From contig CM064632.1 in the NCBI GenBank assembly GCA_032717465.1, forward strand, positions 22,638,385-22,702,384: 64,000 bases of DNA, written 5' to 3'. The notes beneath the pieces were generated by a model. The model was given only the letters and a program-made list of their open reading frames with translations, was not told the DNA's origin and made no database searches. The DNA comes from Coenobita brevimanus (Eukaryota > Arthropoda > Malacostraca > Decapoda > Coenobitidae). The position numbers and the translations under genes are program-made. Of this stretch, positions 54,120 to 64,000 are shown in pieces (the first letter of the stretch is position 1; every line of letters begins with the position of its first letter).

Positions 54120-57100
54120 ATGTCTACTATTACTACACTTGATGAAGCCAAAGATTTTTTGTCAAATGTGCAGTGTGATATAGAAAACAGAACAAAGAAT
54201 GAACTTAAGCTCGTTGCTCAACAATTGGGAATTGCTGTTCGCTCTCATCATTCTAAAGATCAAATTGTTGACATGATTAATGAAAGCTTGTTTAATGTAA
54301 CTCCTCCAAATGAGCAAACGCAGATTGAATTAGCTAAGTTACAGCTAGCCCTGCAGGAGGCTAAGGCTAAGGAGGCGGAGTCTCGTGTTAAGGAGGCTGA
54401 ATTTCAAGCACGTTCTAAGGAGGCTGAGGCACAAGTTGAAATTGCTAGGATTCAGGCAGACCATGAGTATCGCATGAAACAGGGTGGAACTGGATCATCT
54501 AGCTCTGATGATTTTGATGTGGCTAAAAATGTTAAACTTGTCCCTCCTTTTTAATGAATCTGATTTAACAAAGTATTTTCAGTTGTTTGAGAGGGTAGCT
54601 ACAGGTTTTAATTGGCCTAAGGAATATTGGCCAGTACTCCTTCAAACTGTTCTCACCGGTAAAGCTCAAGTAACTTATGCATCTTTGCCTCAGGATCAAT
54701 CTGATAATTATGATGTAGTTAAGAGCATGATTCTTAAGGCCTATGAGCTTGTTCCTGAAGCCTATACAGTAGAGTAAAATTTAGGACAACTTACAAGCAA
54801 GATAAACAATCCCATGTTGAGTATGCAAAAATCAAAGAAGATTTGTTAGAGCAGTGGTTAAATTCTAAGAATGTGGATTCTGATTTTGACAAATTTAAGC
54901 AGATGATTTTGCTGGACTTCAAAAGGTGTATTAGTAAAGATGTAAGCCTATATCTTGATGAGAAAAGAATAGATAATTTGTCTGATGCTGCAGTTTTAGC
55001 TGATGAGTATGTTCTCACTCACAAGAGATATTCTAGAGAAAAAGCGAAAGCTGAGAGTAAGTACGTTGCCTCTACTCACAGTACAGGTAACAGGAAAGAG
55101 AATAAAGATGATGTTTCTCAGGAAGTAAATACCAGCTTCACCTCTAGATTTCAGAAAAGTAAATGTACTTATTGTAGTAAGCTTGGTCATACTACGGAGA
55201 GATGTTTCAGGAGACAGCGTGATGTGAACAAAAAGGAGTCTTTAAGTATTCAGTCAATTGGTCTAGTGTCCACTCTTGAGAGTTCCCAGAATTCTTTAAC
55301 TGAGTTAACTGAACCTGCTTTGAGGGGTAACTTAAATTCTCATGATGGAGCTCCTCTTTTGAGCAGTAACGTGGGTGACACTCTCAAGAGTTCATGTGCT
55401 AATTTCCTGTCTGATGGCTTTGTCAGTCCTCTGGACAGTACGGTAATGACAGGAAATCAGTTCAAATATATCGTGATACAGGTGCTTGCCAATCCCTTAT
55501 GCTGACCAGTGTTCTAGGCTCTAATGTTAATTCCTCTGATGAAACTGTAATCTTACAAGGTGTAGGGAATAATTACTTCTCTGTCCCTCTGTGCAGAGTG
55601 AATTTAGAGTCTGGTTTTGTTAATGGTTCCGTTATGGTTGGGTTGGTTGAGACACTCCCAATGTCAGGTGTAACTTTCTTACTTGGAAATGATATTGGTG
55701 GAAGTCAAGTGTGTCCAGCTCCTCAGTTGTCTAGTGAGCCAGTGGCTGCGCCCCAGGATTGTGATGTCCCTGATGTGTTCCCTGCATGTGCTGTCACTAG
55801 GGCTAAGTCTAAAGTTACTGGTGATTTAGAGAATAATGATGATGATGATGATGATGTTATCCTAGCTGACACTTTTCTTGCTAATTTGGACCACTCACCC
55901 GATGAGGCAGTACCCCGTAGTGTTGATAATTTGTCTCGTCAAGAGTTGGTTGAGTTGCAGGTTGCTGACCCTGAGTTGAAAGGTCTAGCTAACTCTGCTT
56001 ACAGTGAAGAAGAGTCAGCCGGTGCTTCTACTTGTTATTATGTAAAGTCAGGAGTACTTATGAGGAAGTGGAGACCCCAACAGCATCAGCCGACTGTGAA
56101 TGGGAGGTTGTACATCAAGTTGTCATCCCTCGTGTTTGTAGGCAGGATATCATTCGAGTGGCTCATGATACCAGTTTGGCAGGACACCTTGGAGTGAGGA
56201 AGACTGTGGCACGCATTTTGAAACACTTCTACTGGCCAGGTATCTTCAGGGATGTTTCCTGGTATTGTAAGTCTTGTCACACCTGTCAAGTTGTGGGGAA
56301 GTGTAATCAGACCGAAAAGGTTGCACCTCTAGTTCCCATTCCTCCTTTTGAGGCGCCTTTCACCCGTGTGTTGGTGGATATTGTGGGCCCTCTTCCTAAG
56401 ACTTCTTCAGGATTTTCTTATGTGTTGACCCTGATTGATATGGCTACTCGTTATCCTGAAGCCATTCCACTTAGAAATATCTCAGCAAAGAACGTGGTTA
56501 AGGAAATGCTAGGGTTCTTCACAAAGTTTGGTCTGCCCAAGGAGGTACAGTCCGACCGGGGAAGTAATTTCATGTCAAATGTTTTCAAGCAGTCTCTGAA
56601 AGAGTTGGGCATCACCCAGATCACGTCTTCAGCTTACCATCCCCAGACCCAAGGAGCGTTGGAGAGATATCATCAAACACTCAAATCGATGCTCAAGAAA
56701 TACTGTTTGGAACATCAGAAAGACTGGGATAAAGGTCTTCCATTCGTTGTGTTTGCCGCAAGAGAATCTCCAAATGAATCACTGGGCTTCTCACCTTTTG
56801 AACTACTGTTTGGCCATGAAGTAAGAGGACCCCTTAAGTTACTCAAGGAATGCTGGCTGTCGGAGGAAGATGACGTCAACCTGCTGGAGTATGTGATGAA
56901 GTTCAAAGAACGGCTGTCCACTGCTTTACAGCAGGCGAGAGAGAATTTAGGAGCTGCTCAGGAGAAGATGAAGACTTGGTATGATAAGAAGTCCAGGTTA
57001 CGCCACTTTCAGCCAGGAGATCAAGTTTTGATTCTGCTACCAGTACATGGGCAACCTCTTCAAGCCAAGTTTAGTGGTCCTTATTTCGTGGAGAAGAAAC

Positions 57101-57852
57101 TCAGTGATGTCAACTATGTCATCACCACACCAGATCGTAGAAAGAACAAGCAACTATGTCACATCAACATGCTAAAGTTATATCACAGGCGGGACGAAAA
57201 TAATCCAGTCTGCACTGTAGCTGTTCCACCCGAGTCTGCAAGTGAAGCTCTCCCATGCAGCATGAGCCTGAGTGATAGTTTGGGGAAGAATCCTGATATC
57301 ATGAATGATCTCCAGACTAAGCTTTCTCATCTACCTCCCGAGGAAAGGCAGGAGTTTTCAGCATTACTGCAGGAGTACCCGCAAGTGTTCCGTGCCACTC
57401 CAGGAAGAACCACTGTGTTGATGCATGATGTCGATGTTGGAGACGCAAAGCCAATTAAATTGCCTCCTTACCGTGTGAACCCAGTGAAAGTTCCTCTCAT
57501 CCAGAAGGAGCTTGGCTACCTGTTGGACCACAAGATGATTGAGCCCTGTCAGAGCGAGTGGAGTTCTCCTGTCACTTTAGTCCCTAAGGCAGGTGGGTCA
57601 CAGCGGCTTTGCATTGACTACAGACGTGTTAATCAGATAACCAAAACAGACACTTACCCTCTCCCTCGCGTGGAAGATTGCATAGACAAGATCGGAAAGG
57701 CTAGGTACATAAGTAAGTTTGATTTGTTAAAGGGATACTGGCAAGTACCTATGACTGAACGTGCTAGGGAGTTCTCATGTTTTGTAACACTAGGAAAGAA
57801 AATGTTATTGCAGATTGCTTATCTAGACTTTAGACAGATTGTTTTAGAGTAA
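54120..57852 (+). pseudogene. Gm-family gag-protease-integrase-truncated RT (unit E), several frameshifts
   Basis: The start is the conserved ATG (54120; an extra ATG precedes it). Gag keeps the helical block with 16 more residues than copy C (KEAEF/SKEAE motifs) and the CCHC knuckle. Relative to copy C there is a +1 T near 54551, 5-bp insertions near 54769 (CAGTA) and 55441 (CGGTA), the latter throwing the protease DTGA out of frame, a loss of one C near 56077, and an in-frame 3-bp loss near 54911. From about 56076 to 57795 one frame holds the integrase zinc finger, LVDIVGPL, SDRGSNF, the catalytic Glu, GPY/F and the start of RT (CIDYRRVNQ, KFDLLKGYW). An ~868-bp deletion at about 57797 then joins it out of frame to the last codons of RNase H. 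YIDD and RNase H are lost, so it cannot reverse transcribe on its own. Confidence 0.93.
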
Positions 57853-57894
57853 TAAGAAATTTCCTTTGTAAATTTCTTTTTCTTTGTGGGGAGG

Positions 57895-58685
57895 TGTTAC
57901 ATAGCCTATGATTTCATCATCCATTGTGTAATTTTAACGCACAGTTGCTGCATGTTTGATCACGAGCGTGTTCTGCCTCAGTCCCCCCCTTCTACCGTTA
58001 TAGTAGAGTAAGTCGTCCTTTCTGTTATTCAGTGCGGGATTGTCAACTGTTTGTCCCCATCGCTTCATTTGCGCGTCCTTCTTACAAGTTGTATCAAGCT
58101 CTGCCGGCCCCTATATAATGAGCACAGTCTCTGCATCATTGCCACTTAGATCTGCTCCTCATTTTGTTCACATCTCTGTCCTCCCCTGTACAGATATTAT
58201 TATCGTGAGTGCTCAAGGAATCTCCAAACATCTAGCAGCTGTGTGTAATTTGAGTATAACTGTTGTTGCATTTTTTCTTGTACTGTGTAGCATAGGGTTG
58301 ATTCTTAGGCCTAGTGAGGTCTTTGGGATTAATGTGGGGTTTTATATCAGTCATTTTAAATAATATTTTGTATCTGTAATAATTTATCTTGCATTAACTG
58401 AGCATTACCCGGTGTATTTTCATTTTATCAGGGCTGACTTAGATAAATTTACTCTTGCTAATTTCGTGTTAATAGAGGCTATTGCAGTTAACCATATATT
58501 TAACCTGTTTATTTGCCATTACATTATCCTTATGAGTCCTGAATGTTTTGTTGTTAGTTTGAGCATTAAACTTTAACTTGTAATTTTACCTAACTCTTTT
58601 GTTTTGAACCTGGAACTTTACGGGACAGTAGTGACTCTTAGTATTCTCACTTAAAGTGTACGTTATCTTTCTCTGTTCCGTAACA
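57895..58685 (+). repeat. Shared LTR of units E and F (791 bp)
   Basis: It is preceded by the purine tract GTGGGGAGG (57886-57894) and followed by the primer-site-like TGGCGACCTC at 58692. Only a few substitutions separate it from the flanking LTRs. Confidence 0.94.
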
Positions 58686-58769
58686 TAAATTTGGCGACCT
58701 CATATCAGGATATTCAGGATATTATCATAAGGATATTGCTTGATATTTTGTGACTGTTACTTATTCATG

Positions 58770-61700
58770 ATGTCTACTATTACTACACTTGATGAAGCCA
58801 AAGATTTTTTGTCAAATGTGCAAACAGTGTGTGATATAGAAAACAGAACAAAGAATGAACTTAAGCTCGTTGCTCAACAATTGGGAATTGCTGTTCGCTC
58901 TCATCATTCTAAAGATCAAATTGTTGACATGATTAATGAAAGCTTGTTTAATGTAACTCCTCCAAATGAGCAAACGCAGATTGAATTAGCTAAGTTACAG
59001 CTTAGCCCTGCAGGAGGCTAAAGCTAAGGAGGCGGAGTCTCGTGTTAAGGAGGCTGAATTTCAAGCACGTTCTAAGGAGGCTGAGGCACAAGTTGAAATT
59101 GCTAGGATTCAGGCAGACCATGAGTATCGCATGAAACAAGGTGGAACTGGATCATCTAGCTCTGATGATTTTGATGCGGCTAAAAATGTTAAACTTGTCC
59201 CTCCTTTTAATGAATCTGATTTAACAAAGTATTTTCAGTTGTTTGAGAGGGTAGCTACAGGTATTAATTGGCCTAAGGAATATTGGCCAGTACTCCTTCA
59301 AACTGTTCTCACCGGTAAAGCTCAAGTAACTTATGCATCTTTGCCTCAGGATCAATCTGATAATTATGATGTAGTTAAGAGCATGATTCTTAAGGCCTAT
59401 GAGCTTGTTCCTGAAGCCTATAGAGTAAAATTTAGGACAACTTACAAGCAAGATAAGCAATCCCATGTTGAGTATGCAAAAATCAAAGAAGATTTGTTAG
59501 AGCAGTGGTTAAATTCTAAGAATGTGGATTCTGATTTTGACAAATTTAAGCAGATGATTTTGCTCGAGGACTTCAAAAGGTGTATTAGTAAAGATGTAAG
59601 CCTATATCTTGATGAGAAAAGAATAGATAATTTGTCTGATGCTGCAGTTTTAGCTGATGAGTATGTTCTCACTCACAAGAGATATTCTAGAGAAAAAGGG
59701 AAAGCTGAGAGTAAGTACGTTGCCTCTACTCACAGTACAGGTAACAGGAAAGAGAATAAAGATGATGTTTCTCAGGAAGTAAATACCAGCTTCACCTCTA
59801 GATTTCAGAAAAGTAAATGTACTTATTGTAGTAAGCTTGGTCATACTACTGAGAGATGTTTCAGGAGACAGCGTGATGTGAACAAAAAGGAGTCTTTAAA
59901 TATTCAGTCAATTGGTCTAGTGTCCACTCTTGAGAGTTCCCAGAATTCTTTAACTGAGTTAACTGAACCTGCTTTGAGGGGTAACTTAAATTCTCATGAT
60001 GGAGCTCCTCTTTTGAGCAGTAACGTGGGTGACACTCTCAAGAGTTCATGTGCTAATTTCCTGTCTGATGGTTTTGTCAGTCCTCTGGACAGTAATAACA
60101 GGAAATCAGTTCAAATATATCGTGATACAGGTGCTTGCCAATCCCTTATGCTGACCAGTGTTCTAGGCTCTAATGTTAATTCCTCTGATGAAACTGTAAT
60201 CTTACAAGGTGTAGGGAATAATTACTTCTCTGTCCCTCTGTGCAGAGTGAATTTAGAGTCTGGTTTGTTAATGGTTCCGTTATGGTTGGGTTGGTTGAGA
60301 CACTCCCAATGTCAGGTGTAACTTTCTTACTTGGAAATGATATTGGTGGAAGTCAAGTGTGTTCAGCTCCTCAGTTGTCTAGTGAGCCAGTGGCTGCATC
60401 CCAGGATTGTGATGTCCCTGATGTGTTCCCTGCATGTGCTGTCACTAGGGCTAAGTCTAAAGTTACTGGTGATTTAGAGAATAATGATGATGATGATGTT
60501 ATCCTAGCTGACACTTTTCTTGCTAATTTGGACCACTCACCCGATGAGGCAGTACCCCGTAGTGTTGATAATTTGTCTCGTCAAGAGTTGGTTGAGTTGC
60601 AGGTTGCTGACCCTGAGTTGAAAGGTCTAGCTAACTCTGCTTACAGTGAAGAAGAGTCAGCCGGTGCTTCTACTTGTTATTATGTAAAGTCAGGAGTACT
60701 TATGAGGAAGTGGAGACCCCCAACAGCATCAGCCGACTGTGAATGGGAGGTTGTACATCAAGTTGTCATCCCTCGTGTTTGTAGGCAGGATATCATTCGA
60801 GTGGCTCATGATACCAGTTTGGCAGGACACCTTGGAGTGAGGAAGACTGTGGCACGCATTTTGAAACACTTCTACTGGCCAGGTATCTTCAGGGATGTTT
60901 CCTGGTATTGTAAGTCTTGTCACACCTGTCAAGTTGTGGGGAAGTGTAATCAGACCGAAAAGGTTGCACCTCTAGTTCCCATTCCTCCTTTTGAGGCGCC
61001 ATTCACCCGTGTGTTGGTGGATATTGTGGGCCCTCTTCCTAAGACTTCTTCAGGATTTTCTTATGTGTTGACCCTGATTGATATGGCTACTCGTTATCCT
61101 GAAGCCATTCCACTTAGAAATATCTCAGCAAAGAACGTGGTTAAGGAAATGCTAGGGTTCTTCACAAAGTTTGGTCTGCCCAAGGAGGTACAGTCCGACC
61201 GGGGAAGTAATTTCATGTCAAATGTTTTCAAGCAGTCTCTGAAAGAGTTGGGCATCACCCAGATCACGTCTTCAGCTTACCATCCCCAGACCCAAGGAGC
61301 GTTGGAGAGATATCATCAAACACTCAAATCGATGCTCAAGAAATACTGTTTGGAACATCAGAAAGACTGGGATAAAGGTCTTCCATTCGTTGTGTTTGCC
61401 GCAAGAGAATCTCCAAATGAATCACTGGGCTTCTCACCTTTTGAACTACTGTTTGGCCATGAAGTAAGAGGACCCCTTAAGTTACTCAAGGAATGCTGGC
61501 TGTCGGAGGAAGATGACGTCAACCTGCTGGAGTATGTGATGAAGTTCAAAGAACGGCTGTCCACTGCTTTACAGCAGGCGAGAGAGAATTTAGGAGCTGC
61601 TCAGGAGAAGATGAAGACTTGGTATGATAAGAAGTCCAGGTTACGCCACTTTCAGCCAGGAGATCAAGTTTTGATTCTGCTACCAGTACATGGGCAACCT

Positions 61701-62495
61701 CTTCAAGCCAAGTTTAGTGGTCCTTATTTCGTGGAGAAGAAACTCAGTGATGTCAACTATGTCATCGCCACACCAGATCGTAGAAAGAACAAGCAACTAT
61801 GTCACATCAACATGCTAAAGTTATATCACAGGCGGGACGAAAATAATCCAGTCTGCACTGTAGCTGTTCCACCCGAGTCTGCAAGTGAAGCTCTCCCATG
61901 CAGCATGAGCCTGAGTGATAGTTTGGGGAAGAATCCTGATATCATGAATGATCTCCAGACTAAGCTTTCTCATCTACCTCCCGAGGAAAGGCAAGAGTTT
62001 TCGGCATTACTGCAGGAGTACCCGCAAGTGTTCCGTGCCACTCCAGGAAGAACCACTGTGTTGATGCATGATGTCGATGTTGGAGACGCAAAGCCAATTA
62101 AATTGCCTCCTTACCGTGTGAACCCAGTGAAAGTTCCTCTCATCCAGAAGGAGCTTGGCTACCTGTTGGACCACAAGATGATTGAGCCCTGTCAGAGCGA
62201 GTGGAGTTCTCCTGTCACTTTAGTCCCTAAGCCAGGTGGGTCACAGCGGCTTTGCATTGACTACAGACGTGTTAATCAGATAACCAAAACAGACACTTAC
62301 CCTCTCCCTCGCGTGGAAGATTGCATAGACAAGATCGGAAAGGCTAGGTACATAAGTAAGTTTGATTTGTTAAAGGGATACTGGCAAGTACCTATGACTG
62401 AACGTGCTAGGGAGTTCTCATGTTTTGTAACACTAGGAAAGAAAATGTTATTGCAGATTGCTTATCTAGACTTTAGACAGATTGTTTTAAAGTAA
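58770..62495 (+). pseudogene. Gm-family gag-protease-integrase-truncated RT (unit F)
   Basis: This is the best-preserved of the deleted lineage. Gag starts at 58770. A single extra T near 59002 breaks the frame after IELAKLQL, and the reading resumes in the original register from before 59131 (MKQGGTGSSSS). CCHC CTYCSKLGHTTERC and protease IYRDTGACQS are intact. A missing T near 60264 shifts into the frame 60240-62495, which carries an intact integrase (HDTSLAGH, CKSCHTC, LVDIVGPL, SDRGSNF, Glu 36 residues on, GPYF) and RT up to TERAREFSCFVTLGK. The same deletion junction as in unit E follows at about 62440. Two one-base indels are thus the only breaks before the deletion. Confidence 0.93.
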
Positions 62496-62537
62496 TAAGA
62501 AATTTCCTTTGTAAATTTCTTTTTCTTTGTGGGGAGG

Positions 62538-63328
62538 TGTTACATAGCCTATGATTTCATCATCCTTTGTGTAATATTAACGCACAGTTGCTGCATGTTT
62601 GATCACGAGCGTGTTCTGCCTCAGTCCCCCCCTTCTACCGTTATAGTAGAGTAAGTCGTCCTTTCTGTTATTCAGTGCGGGATTGTCAACTGTTTGTCCC
62701 CATCGCTTCATTTGCGCGTCCTTCTTACAAGTTGTATCAAGCTCTGCCGGCCCCTATATAATGAGCTCAGTCTCTGCATCATTGCCACTTAGATCTGCTC
62801 CTCATTTTGTTCACATCTCTGTCCTCCCCTGTACAGATATTATTATCGTGAGTGCTCAAGAAATCTCCAAACATCTAGCAGCTGTGTGTAATTTGAGTAT
62901 AACTGTTGTTGCATTTTTTCTTGTACTGTGTAGCATAGGGTTGATTCTTAGGCCTAGTGAGGTCTTTGTGATTACTGTGGGGTTTTATATCAGTCATTTT
63001 AAATAATATTTTGTATCTGTAATAATTTATCTTGCATTAACTGAGCATTACCTGGTGTATTTTCATTTTATCAGGGCTGACTTAGATAAATTTACTCTTG
63101 CTAATTTCGTGTTAATAGAGGCTATTGCAGTTAACCATATATTTAACCTGTTTATTTGCCATTACATTATCCTTATGAGTCCTGAATGTTTTGTTGTTAG
63201 TTTGAGCATTAAACTTTAACTTGTAATTTTACCTAACTCTTTTGTTTTGAACCTGGAACTTTACGGGACAGTAGTGACTCTTAGTATTCTCACTTAAAGT
63301 GTATGTTATCTTTCTCTGTTCCGTAACA
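62538..63328 (+). repeat. Shared LTR of units F and G (791 bp)
   Basis: It is preceded by GTGGGGAGG (62529-62537) and followed at 63335 by TGGCGACCTC. It is almost identical to 57895-58685. Confidence 0.94.
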
Positions 63329-63412
63329 TAAATTTGGCGACCTCATATCAGGATATTCAGGATATTATCATAAGGATATTGCTTGATATTTTGTGACTGT
63401 TACTTATTCATG

Positions 63413-64000
63413 ATGTCTACTATTACTACACTTGATGAAGCCAAAGATTTTTTGTCAAATGTGCAAACAGTGTGTGATATAGAAAACAGAACAAAGAATG
63501 AACTTAAGCTCGTTGCTCAACAATTGGGAATTGCTGTTCGCTCTCATCATTCTAAAGATCAAATTGTTGACATGATTAATGAGAGCTTGTTTAATGTAAC
63601 TCCTCCAAATGAGCAAACGCAGATTGAATTAGCTAAGTTGCAGCTAGCCCTGCAGGAGGCTAAGGCTAAGGAGGCGGAGTCTCGTGTTAAGGAGGCTGAA
63701 TTTCAAGCACGTTCTAAGGAGGCTGAGGCACAAGTTGAAATTGCTAGGATTCAGGCAGACCATGAGTATCGCATGAAACAAGGTGGAACTGGATCATCTA
63801 GCTCTGATGATTTTGATGTGGCTAAAAATGTTAAACTTGTCCCTCCTTTTAATGAATCTGATTTAACAAAGTATTTTCAGTTGTTTGAGAGGGTAGCTAC
63901 AGGTTTTAATTGGCCTAAGGAATATTGGCCAGTACTCTTTCAAACTGTTCTCACCGGTAAAGCTCAAGTAACTTATGCATCTTTGCCTCAGGATCAATCT
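63413..64000 (+). CDS. Gm-family gag, N-terminal 196 codons (unit G, cut by window end)
   Basis: The frame from the conserved ATG is open to the last base of the window without the one-base errors seen in E and F. It covers the SAP-like segment (ELKLVAQQLGIAVRSHHSK), the extended helix with KEAEF and RSKEAEA, the Ser-rich GGTGSSSSDD linker and the first part of the gag core (YFQLFERVATGFNWPKEYW). Whether this unit also lacks the RT active site lies outside the window. Confidence 0.92.
   Translation, partial: MSTITTLDEAKDFLSNVQTVCDIENRTKNELKLVAQQLGIAVRSHHSKDQIVDMINESLFNVTPPNEQTQIELAKLQLALQEAKAKEAESRVKEAEFQARSKEAEAQVEIARIQADHEYRMKQGGTGSSSSDDFDVAKNVKLVPPFNESDLTKYFQLFERVATGFNWPKEYWPVLFQTVLTGKAQVTYASLPQDQS

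Larger units (their letters stand above)
53245..64000 (+). mobile_element. Gm-family tandem array of three units (E, F, G) with shared LTRs
   Basis: LTRs start at 53245, 57895 and 62538, giving periods of 4650 and 4643 bp. Each of the first two internal regions has a primer-site-like start, gag to partial RT and a purine tract. The third runs off the window. Units E and F are nearly identical, including the same internal deletion, but carry different small indels. The left flank is (AT)n; the right flank is not in the window. Unequal LTR exchange, rolling-circle-like or circular DNA integration, or assembly duplication could each give this layout. Confidence 0.9.

Overview
This window looks like intergenic, repeat-saturated animal DNA. 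No host protein gene, rRNA or convincing tRNA gene is visible. The long open frames belong to retrotransposons. The rest is microsatellites, minisatellites, polypurine/polypyrimidine tracts and small dispersed palindromic repeats. The density of (AT)n, (GT)n, (GA)n and (AAT)n tracts together with these retroelement types suggests a decapod crustacean. That is an inference from composition; no taxon-diagnostic gene is present.

The dominant component is one LTR retrotransposon family, called 'Gm' here. It has Ty3/gypsy-type domains, including a DD35E integrase with a GPY/F module, a YIDD reverse transcriptase (RT) and RNase H. The order, however, is gag-protease-integrase-RT-RNase H, with integrase before RT, all in a single frame. 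This is the Ty1/copia-like order known from Gmr1-like members of Ty3/gypsy. Members are: a 3' fragment (1-1185); a two-unit array sharing an LTR (5099-11992), whose second unit is nearly full length with two nonsense codons; a solo LTR (50901-51694); and a three-unit array with shared LTRs (53245 to the window end). Two units of that last array carry the same ~868-bp deletion, which removes the RT active site and RNase H. Every intact outer LTR junction except one lies inside an (AT)n tract.

Non-LTR elements fall into two groups. An APE-type, Jockey/CR1-like LINE is present as two 5'-truncated copies (16551-19278 and 23140-24165). A second LINE with a FADD box is present as five loci (16095-16550 plus 19279-19430 on minus; 28405-28670; 30967-31305 plus 35160-35830; 42635-43248 on minus; 51736-51979). 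Nesting is clear. The first LINE copy splits a FADD-type LINE. A separate 3.85-kb non-coding LTR element with ~600-bp LTRs and an internal 81-bp tandem array (31306-35159) splits another FADD-type LINE, with a GGGC target duplication.

The middle of the window (about 1.3-5 kb and 19-50 kb) holds at least ten near-full copies of a ~220-bp palindromic repeat (MITE-A), four copies of a second ~220-bp inverted-repeat family (MITE-B), two copies of a fold-back element, SINE-like fragments and many minisatellites. A ~515-bp imperfect palindrome at 52671-53186 lies just left of the three-unit Gm array. Several stretches (14980-15980, 28671-30340, 39660-41514) hold nothing I can assign.
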